This document shows, one piece after another, positions 9,720 through 15,507 of a DNA stretch of 15,507 nt; within the stretch, counting starts at the first letter, position 1; every line of letters starts with the position of its first letter. This DNA is from Trichomonas tenax. Its lineage: Eukaryota; Parabasalia; Trichomonadida; Trichomonadidae. The stretch is from the NCBI GenBank assembly GCA_023091735.1, contig JALKBU010001173.1:1-15507 (forward strand), read 5' to 3'. The notes below the pieces were generated by a model. The model had not been told where the DNA came from. It worked only from the letters and a program-made list of their open reading frames with translations, and did not search any database. The position numbers and the translations under genes are program-made.

Positions 9720-9802
9720 TCACTACAAAGTAGCTGAAATCACGCTCAGTCACTACAAAACAGATTGAAAACACACTCAGTCACTACAAACTAACTGAAA
9801 AG
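9720..9802 (+). repeat. Three degenerate 30-31-bp tandem repeats
   Basis: Units begin at 9720, 9750 and 9781. Each opens with TCACTACAAA and continues with a variable stretch centred on CTGAAA or TTGAAA; units 1 and 2 end in CTCAG, while unit 3 diverges after its CTGAAA. The shared head contains TCACTA, which matches the trichomonad initiator consensus, so there are three initiator-like sites at about 30-bp spacing. No meaningful ORF follows on the plus strand (only about 35 codons from 9817). Confidence 0.8.
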
Positions 9803-9952
9803 AAGCCTTTTGGAAGATGCTATTTTTTGACAACCATATGAAAGAATTTTGTTTTACCTATATTGTCATCTTAAAATTTTCTTACTTTCTAATTCGTTTT
9901 CAATTTATATGGATTATTCATTGATTTATCATAATTACTAAATTGCAATTGC

Positions 9953-9980
9953 TAAGCATATCGTTTTCCATGAAAATAGG
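9953..9980 (+). repeat. 28-bp direct repeat, copy 1
   Basis: An exact 28-bp sequence, starting TAAGCATATCG and ending ATGAAAATAGG, occurs here and again at 10117-10144. The 164-bp offset and perfect identity in non-coding DNA indicate recent duplication or a maintained element. Confidence 0.9.
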
Positions 9981-10074
9981 TTTGAAAGCCAATATTGAAA
10001 ATTGATGAAGGGAAACTTCGAAGTGCCCTAGCAATTTGCTTCAAACTCATAGTATATACTATATAGGTCCTAGA

Positions 10075-10260
10075 GACGCTATAGCTTGAAGCACTAAGGA
10101 TATAAACAGTTGTGGGTAAGCATATCGTTTTCCATGAAAATAGGACCCTTGGCGACAATGGTGTCTAGACACCCTTTAGTTAGGGGTAAACCCCTTGTAA
10201 CAGAAAGTGTCATTTTAAATGAGAGCATGATCCTTCAATTGTAATGCTTCATATAGCGTC
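10075..10260. repeat. Inverted repeat enclosing a palindrome-rich core
   Basis: The left arm 10075-10092 (GACGCTATAGCTTGAAGC) is the reverse complement of the right arm 10246-10260 (GCTTCATATAGCGTC), apart from three extra bases in the left arm. Inside are direct-repeat copy 2, the perfect palindrome GGTGTCTAGACACC at 10160-10173, and an AGGGG/CCCCT stem at 10182-10186 and 10191-10195 with a TAAA loop. Just outside to the left is the palindrome ATAGTATATACTAT at 10049-10062; to the right is ATGCTA/TAGCAT (10279-10284 and 10294-10299). This could be a small mobile element remnant or an RNA-forming locus. No coding capacity is seen. Confidence 0.5.
10117..10144 (+). repeat. 28-bp direct repeat, copy 2
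   Basis: Identical over 28 bp to 9953-9980; the flanks differ on both sides. This copy lies between the arms of an inverted repeat (10075-10092 and 10246-10260) and just before a 14-bp palindrome. Confidence 0.9.
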
Positions 10261-11073
10261 CTTCTCACTCGGAAGTGAATGCTACCCCCTTTTTAGCATC
10301 TTGAAGCGCTTAAATGATACGGATTTAAAATATTAAAACGTTTTCAGAGCCATTTGGCTTTATTACTTACAGCTACTCCTCTGCAACGAATAGCTATGAC
10401 ACCATCTGACATGTAAACACACGCAAATACCATGTAAATAATTTATGTGTCAATTATTTGCTCGCAAATTGATTTTAGCTAACAGTTTCTAGCAGATAAA
10501 AGGAGACCAATCCTTGGGCTGTGATATTCTTATGTGTCTATATGATGTTGCATGAAATATGAAAGCAGAATAATTTTGAAAAAATATTTTCAAAATAATT
10601 AGCGCAACAAGCTTGTTGTTTGATATAACTCGGATAGAGAAAACTGGAATGCCCTGTGATTGATATTGCTTCTGCTGTTATGATTCAACTAGAATGCAAT
10701 GACATTTTTCAAAATATCATTTAAACTTTACTGAATTGCTACTTTTATTATCACATTCTAATAACACCATTATACTGATTATCTAGAAATGATATGTGTG
10801 TTGATATTTTCATCCTAAATTTTTACAAAATAACCAGCAAAATTGCATTCCAAGATTTCGGATGCTCAACTTTCAAGAGCAATAAAAGAAATACAGAGAA
10901 TAATAGAATCAAACGAGATGTTATCGAGGAAGTGAAAAATGTTATCTGAAACGTATTTTCCAAGAACAAAGCTTCTTTATCATAATCTGTTATTAATTTT
11001 TTTATTTGAAAAATCTCCGCGCCCGAAAGTGATAGCTATTTAATTTTAACGATGCATTATATAGCCTCCTGCC

Positions 11074-11147
11074 TGCTGCTTTAGTAAGAGCAAGTGATTA
11101 TATATAGTTGATATAACTATATTCTTAATATCGAGCCTGAAGCAGCA
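11074..11147 (+). ncRNA. Candidate structured RNA: 11-bp lower stem with apical hairpin
   Basis: Outer arms TGCTGCTTTAG (11074-11084) and CTGAAGCAGCA (11137-11147) pair over 11 bp, ten Watson-Crick and one U-G wobble if transcribed from the plus strand. Between them, ATATAGTT (11102-11109) and AACTATAT (11115-11122) form a perfect 8-bp hairpin with a GATAT loop. The two stems are separated by internal loops of 17 and 14 nt. The outline recalls a single H/ACA-type hairpin, but I see no ACA or AGA box at the expected place after the lower stem. An 11-bp match of this kind can arise by chance in several kilobases of AT-rich DNA, so this is only a candidate. Confidence 0.2.
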
Positions 11148-11716
11148 ATGTTTATAGCAAAGTTTCTAGTATATGGTTTTCATATCAGGAAGTTTTAAAC
11201 AATTTTTAGATCTATCAAAAAAATGTTGTGTTTAATATAAGATATTCTAACTTATTTATGTTCAATATATCGTTTATTATTCAATGACTATTTAGAAGAG
11301 GCTCTATCATAATGATATTTAATTCTCGCAAAAATATTTTCTTTTTTCGCTTCAAAACTGTATTGCCAAACATCAATCTATCGTATGTGATTTATGGGTT
11401 TTAAATGTTGTTGCTTATAATCAGATATATCATCAAAATATAAAAAAGTAACTAAAATGACATCTAAGGACACTGAATATTGGCATGCTCATACTTTGTG
11501 TTCAGATTTCAGCTTTCACTTTTATCATATCTTTAACATTAACGTGCTTGAAGTTTATTTACTCTGCTTGCGTGCATATCAAAAATAATAACTCATGAAG
11601 GTAAAGGTTCTGCGATAGTTTAGATAATCATTTCAGTTGCATTCAGTTTTATGACAAATAAAATGTCATTTGACAATAAATAATTTTGATGTAATAAAAG
11701 TGACAAAATTTTAAAA

Positions 11717-11728
11717 ATTCCGCCAAAT
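11717..11728 (-). promoter_or_regulatory. E2F-like box beside the CCA-transferase initiator
   Basis: The minus strand reads ATTTGGCGGAAT, containing TTTGGCGG (7 of 8 positions of TTTSSCGC). It ends next to the initiator at 11730 and lies about 10 bp upstream of the predicted start site. A regulatory role is inferred. Confidence 0.3.
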
Positions 11729-11729
11729 A

Positions 11730-11735
11730 TCATTT
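11730..11735 (+). promoter_or_regulatory. Initiator (Inr) of the CCA-adding enzyme gene
   Basis: TCATTT is an exact trichomonad initiator. A11732 as +1 gives a 10-nt leader before the ATG at 11742, supporting that start. Confidence 0.8.
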
Positions 11736-11741
11736 CCTCGA

Positions 11742-13025
11742 ATGAACAAAAACAAAGAATTACTTGAATCAGGTCAATTGTATTCAGAATTTGATAAAAT
11801 GGTAATTTCTATCATCCACAAAGCTTGTGAGTCTTTTCTTCCTCGCAAAATTATTCCAAGAATCGCAGGTGGATGGGTAAGAGATCATTTGATGGGAATA
11901 AACAATAACGACATTGATATAGTTGTTGAAGGCATATCTTGCAATGAGTTTGGTGAAAGATTATTAACATTCGATCCAAAATATTCGATTGTTCATTTAT
12001 CAGTCAATCCTCAAGAAACAGAATCTATGTCTGTAGTTAGAATAGGCATTGGTGATGATATATGGTTTGATATAACAGAGCTTGCAAAAGATCAAACAAT
12101 TAAAATTGATGCAGAGTGTCGAGATTTCACTATTAATGCTTTGTACTTCAATATTGATACAGAGAAAGTGCAAGATTATGTAGGAGGCCTTGAAGATCTG
12201 CAAAATAATAAACTGAGAATGCCAATCGATCCAACAAAATCCATATTTGAAGATCCAAGGCGTATTCTTAGATGTTTTAGATTTGCTGCACGCTTTAACT
12301 TTGATGTAGATATAAATCTATTAGAAGCCATATCGAAACATGTTGAAAACTTCGAGAAAAATGCTTCAAAGGGAAGGATAGGACTTGAAATCGTGAAAAT
12401 GCTGAATGCAGATAATATAGAAATAGCAATTAAATTGATTGCAAAAACAAAAATGTTTGATGTGATATTTGATCCTACCAAATCAATCAATTTTGATGTT
12501 GATGCCGCTGTTAAAAGAATTGAGAATTTAAGACCGGCGTTTCATTTGAAGAATCGACTCATTTTGCTATTGGCAACAATTTATATGCCAGTTTATGATC
12601 CCGTTTCTACAACAATGACATTAATGGGCATCTTGAAGAAATTATGTTTACCGAATGAAACGGGTTCAACAGCAAAGAAGTGGCAGAAAGCAGCATACAA
12701 TATTGATCATCACATCGAATTAAATCGTATCGAAATAGGTCATATGATATTAGATTTAGGAGAAGATTGGAAATATGTTCGATATATGGTCCAAGATCAA
12801 GAATATTTTGATAATGAAATTATACCATTTGTTACAAAAGAAAAAATGGATGAAATTTGGAAAATCAAACCTTTAATGAATGGAAATGAGTTATGCAAAT
12901 ACTACGGAACTAAGCCAGATAAAAACACTAGGAAACTGTTAGAAGAAATGATGAATTGGCAGCTCCTTAATCCTGAAAAAACAAAAGAGGAATATGGCCA
13001 ATACATTCGTGATAATTTGATCTAA
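11742..13025 (+). CDS. TRNT1: tRNA CCA-adding enzyme (class II nucleotidyltransferase)
   Basis: A 427-residue class II CCA-adding enzyme, which adds or repairs the 3' CCA of tRNAs using CTP and ATP without a nucleic acid template. The head domain has GGWVRD (43-48) and the metal-binding pair D57 and D59 in DIDIVV. Next come ECRDFTINAL (125-134), where the first arginine of the usual RRD is replaced by cysteine C126, then VGGLEDLQ (147-154), and E170/D171/R174 of the EDxxR nucleotide-selecting motif within EDPRRILRCFRFAARF. The C-terminal half is the helical neck, body and tail. Length is normal. No obvious organelle leader is present, although the first 10 residues are lysine-rich. The poly(A) polymerase branch of the same fold is a less likely alternative. 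Codon use is AT-rich throughout, unlike PFOR, suggesting modest expression. Initiator and E2F-like box lie directly upstream. Confidence 0.93.
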   Translation: MNKNKELLESGQLYSEFDKMVISIIHKACESFLPRKIIPRIAGGWVRDHLMGINNNDIDIVVEGISCNEFGERLLTFDPKYSIVHLSVNPQETESMSVVRIGIGDDIWFDITELAKDQTIKIDAECRDFTINALYFNIDTEKVQDYVGGLEDLQNNKLRMPIDPTKSIFEDPRRILRCFRFAARFNFDVDINLLEAISKHVENFEKNASKGRIGLEIVKMLNADNIEIAIKLIAKTKMFDVIFDPTKSINFDVDAAVKRIENLRPAFHLKNRLILLLATIYMPVYDPVSTTMTLMGILKKLCLPNETGSTAKKWQKAAYNIDHHIELNRIEIGHMILDLGEDWKYVRYMVQDQEYFDNEIIPFVTKEKMDEIWKIKPLMNGNELCKYYGTKPDKNTRKLLEEMMNWQLLNPEKTKEEYGQYIRDNLI

Positions 13026-13026
13026 A
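13023..13026 (+). terminator. TAAA signal overlapping the stop codon
   Basis: The TAA stop of the CCA-adding enzyme is followed by A, creating the TAAA tetranucleotide used as a poly(A) signal in trichomonads. Overlap with the stop codon is a known arrangement in this group. Confidence 0.5.
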
Positions 13027-13146
13027 TCAAGCATAACTATATCGCTTTTTATTGTATGATTTTGTATTTGAATAGAGATATTATTTTATAAAAGTGACAC
13101 TTGTCAGATGTCAATTTTTAATTTTTTTTAGTCAAAAAACGCTCAA

Positions 13147-14236
13147 TTGTATTATAAAACTAAATATCGGGAGTTTCAATATTGCTTATTGCCGGTGTTA
13201 ATGCTCTTATTCCATCAACTCAGTGCGACTCTCTATCAATTACAATTAAATGGAAATCCATTGTACTTATCTTTTGCAATTAAATCATTTTCGAGAAAAC
13301 CATTCACAGAAGAATTTAGAATTAGCACAAAAGAAGATTGTGAATTATGTTATTTTACTGAAGCGAATTTCAACCAAGATAGTACTCCTGAGGATGTAGT
13401 CATAACTGTCGCATATAATAGAATTGTGAATGTTGTTCCTTTCGTGCAATCATTTAGAACTACAGGATCGAAAGCATCAATTGTCGTATTGGCAGATTCA
13501 AAACGATGAAGTACACATCTCCAGTTGTTTTCGGTTTTCTAAAAAGATGTGGATGTTATCTGTATGAATGCAGTGAAGCTATTCAATACGCAAAGGGGAT
13601 TTCATTAATCTACATTTTTTAATAATCCAAAAATTTATTTCTCAAAACTCCTATAAAATCAATAGAATTGTTATATACGATTTATACGACACACTTTTCC
13701 AAGGTGACCCTTTCTGTACAGGCTTCTCTCAAGAAGGAATTATCATATATGATGAAAATAGATATTTATTCCAATCAAATGTTAACCGATATTGGATGCA
13801 AACAGTAGGATTTAAATATGATAACGAAACCTATGGAAGCTTCAAGCAAGCATGCTTTGGAGTTTTTGCGGGTAGAGTTGATGTCATTTTGAAGTTTTTT
13901 GAGTTATATTTTGCACATTATACTCCAAACAAGCAAATGAATGACCAAGGAATGGTGAATTATTTACTCATTCCTGGAATATTAAACAACTACAATATTC
14001 CACAAATATGTCCTCCGAAAGATAATATAATGATCAAACATGTTTTATATGCCGGCGTTAAAGCTGACCAACATTTTGGTATGTACAACACTATGTATGA
14101 CTATAACAAAACCTTCTTTATTATTCACCACACACAATATTCAAGCGCGATTATGACTAGCATCAAAGAAACATGTCCACACATCAAAGGTTTAGGCAGT
14201 AAATACATTGTTGGCAATAATATAGGGTGTGTTTAG
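13147..14236 (+). pseudogene. Broken glycosyltransferase-like type II membrane protein gene
   Basis: One coding sequence of about 360 codons is split over three frames. Part 1 (13147-13505) has a basic start, a hydrophobic segment (YCLLPVLMLLF), then VVITVAYNRIVNVVPFVQSF, typical of the first strands of a GT-A-like fold. It hits TGA at 13507. Part 2 continues in another frame from about 13506 (MKYTSPVVFGFLKRCGCYLY...) to a six-T run at 13615-13620, then TAA. Part 3 continues in the third frame from about 13619 to TAG at 14234 and contains YDLYDTLFQGDPF (about 13676-13714), like the D-x-x-D/DPF strand of nucleotide-sugar transferases. Each break is repaired conceptually by one missing base. 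Part 1 has no upstream ATG; the codon at 13147 is TTG, and the first in-frame ATG (13201) lies inside the hydrophobic segment. No exact initiator is seen. Substrate is unknown, and the glycosyltransferase reading is inferred. Confidence 0.7.
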
Positions 14237-14329
14237 CGCAGAAAGATTGGAGCAAATCTGAATCATTCTATTAACATATATATAATATACACCTATAATA
14301 ACTCTTATATAGAGAAATGTGTCATATAA

Positions 14330-14420
14330 TTTTGGCGCCATGGCGGGATATAAAATCAAAATTGAGTCAGAGAGCTGTTTCGCGGGAAAAATTGGCCCTA
14401 AAATGTTCATTTTTTTGATG
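14330..14420 (+). promoter_or_regulatory. Promoter-like element with E2F-like boxes and initiator but no intact gene
   Basis: TTTTGGCGCC begins at 14330 and contains TTTGGCGC, an exact TTTSSCGC match. It runs into the palindrome CGCCATGGCG (14336-14345). A second box TTTCGCGGGAAAA is at 14378-14390 (its reverse complement contains TTTCCCGC, also exact). An exact initiator TCATTT follows at 14407-14412, and an ATG lies 9 nt after A14409. This is the same geometry as the working genes in the window, but the ATG at 14418 is followed at once by TGA. A shifted frame stays open for about 28 codons (VTKKEFSLSLQKIFETIF...), so a decayed gene is likely. Confidence 0.4.
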
Positions 14421-14787
14421 TGACGAAGAAAGAATTTTCACTCTCTCTTCAAAAAATTTTTGAAACAATCTTTCTCTGCTATTATACGTATAGTATACCT
14501 CGTATATAATCTATGGATATACTCATAATTGTAACTGAATCTTAGGTTGCTGATAAGCAATCCCATAAATAGAGACGGCTCGAATTTTGACAATCTGAGA
14601 TGGGATTTTTTTGTTTTCATTACAGTCAACCCAATGATCGATAAAAGACATAGACAATAGTTACCCTATATAATAGATACAGTATTGATTATAATAACAT
14701 TAATAGATAAATGATTTATTAATGATATGAAAACGAAAATCTCGAAAGACATGTTTTCTCCGCAAACACAGTTTTTTTGACAAAAAT

Positions 14788-14805
14788 TTGATCCTATAGG
14801 ATCAA
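14788..14805. repeat. Perfect 18-bp palindrome
   Basis: TTGATCCTATAGGATCAA is its own reverse complement, with 9-bp arms and no spacer. It lies about 60 bp upstream of the ORF at 14864. It could be a dimeric protein-binding site or a cruciform; function unknown. Confidence 0.7.
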
Positions 14806-14863
14806 TTTCGCTTCGGAAACAATTAATTTTGAATCGAAAATAATCGTATAATTCGAATTAAAA

Positions 14864-15208
14864 ATGAACCCTGTCACCTTTCCGCAACTTGACGCAACTG
14901 TAAATTATTCAATCTCACTTTTTGTTTGGTCGGATAAAATTTTGGTTGATTTAACGTCATATTCTTCTTTAAGTCCTTTTGTATCTTTGATTTTATCAAA
15001 GAAAATCATAATTTTCATTCTGGTTACCGAGATACAAATCGCATCTTTGTTCCAGTTTGAAACCATGGTGTTATCTCTTGTTGTCGTATGCTCTATATTC
15101 TATATGTATCAATGCCACCATCCAAGCACGTCATTGTCGGTAAGACCGAAATCTCAAAAAATTTATCTTTTTCTACAGTGCGTATTGAGAAGCTCTGATA
15201 CGCTATAA
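14864..15208 (+). pseudogene. Possible decayed membrane-protein ORF, unrecognised
   Basis: The frame encodes 114 residues from an ATG at 14864. It has a hydrophobic segment near residues 34-62 and another near 65-83 (MVLSLVVVCSIFYMY), suggesting two membrane spans. Around 15112 a different frame opens with better-looking codons (MPPSKHVIVGKTEISKNL..., stop at 15196), which suggests a one-base frameshift within a once-longer gene. No initiator of the TCA(+1)Y-T-W type is seen upstream. I do not recognise a family. It may equally be a chance ORF. Confidence 0.25.
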
Positions 15209-15507
15209 TGATATACATCAGCATCCCTATGCAAAGTCACTATTCAGAATACTCAAATCGTCACAATAATGCACGTTTATAATAGACGCGAAATATAACA
15301 ATTCGATTTTAAGAAACAACTAACTCACAAATACATTAACTGCATTACGCTGTATGATTTGTGTATAGTAAGTGCACATGAATATACTTTTCGATATTTT
15401 GCATTATTAAATTAATCGAGCTCGTCTTTAATATCATTGGATTTACATTATTTGTTTCTTCTAATGAATACTATCTTATTGTATAATGAATTACAGCCCA
15501 AAATATT

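Larger units (their letters stand above)
8062..11741. other. Gene-poor 3.7-kb region between divergent PFOR and CCA-transferase genes
   Basis: No intact recognisable gene is present. The DNA is AT-rich with stops in all frames; ORFs of 60-86 codons at 9001-9186, 9194-9394, 9438-9698 (-) and 9952-10158 (-) match no family I know. A (TA)n run lies near 8989-9003. From about 9.7 to 10.3 kb there is a concentration of repeats and palindromes, listed separately. A two-level hairpin lies near 11.1 kb. A GC-rich island CTCCGCGCCCGAAAG sits at 11015-11029. I saw no tRNA or transposase. Confidence 0.6.
14237..15507. other. Gene-poor region after the broken glycosyltransferase-like gene
   Basis: No intact recognisable gene. 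The region carries an orphan promoter (14330-14420), a short hairpin TTGCT-GATA-AGCAA at 14547-14560, an 18-bp palindrome at 14788-14805, and an unrecognised ORF at 14864-15208. From 15209 to the end I see only AT-rich sequence. Confidence 0.55.

Noticed and set aside
9952..10158. 68-codon minus-strand ORF
   Set aside because: Both ends fall in the 28-bp direct repeat, so its open frame is explained by repeat sequence.
8062..11741. tRNA or other standard RNA genes
   Set aside because: I looked for TTCRA-type T-loops with matching acceptor stems on both strands and saw none that fold; a tRNA-finding program was not available.
8692..15281. Shared 13-bp string ATGCACGTTTATA at 8692-8704 and 15269-15281
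   Set aside because: Several 13-bp matches are expected by chance in an AT-rich window of this size.

Overview
The window is most likely from a trichomonad (Parabasalia), probably Trichomonas vaginalis or a close relative. The evidence is AT-rich DNA, intronless genes, very short 5' leaders (about 9-13 nt) starting at an initiator of the form TCA(+1)Y-T-W, a TAAA poly(A)-type signal just after or overlapping stop codons, and a complete pyruvate:ferredoxin oxidoreductase with the short MLR..F hydrogenosomal leader. The species is inferred from these traits, not from a database match.

Layout. 1-783: AT-rich intergenic DNA ending in a clear initiator. 784-2922 (+): TTC27/Emw1-like TPR protein. 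3334-4437 (+): PCI-domain protein, best read as COP9 signalosome subunit 4. 4573-8046 (-): PFOR, convergent with the CSN4-like gene across about 135 bp, with its own initiator and an upstream Myb-type site. 8062-11741: 3.7 kb without a convincing gene but with much structure: a three-unit tandem repeat, a 28-bp direct repeat, several palindromes and inverted repeats, a two-level hairpin, and one weak minus-strand ORF that has promoter signals. 11742-13025 (+): tRNA CCA-adding enzyme. 13147-14236 (+): broken gene for a predicted membrane-anchored glycosyltransferase-like protein, with two frameshifts and a lost start codon. 14237-15507: gene-poor DNA with an orphan promoter and a possible decayed membrane-protein ORF.

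The four intact genes are housekeeping functions: a TPR assembly factor, a protein-degradation regulator, hydrogenosomal pyruvate metabolism and tRNA maturation. They look independently transcribed, and I see no operon-like system. The least explained signals are GC-rich E2F-like boxes (TTTGGCGC/TTTCCCGC type) next to initiators at three places, and the structured block around 9.7-10.3 kb. I found no clear new multi-gene system.
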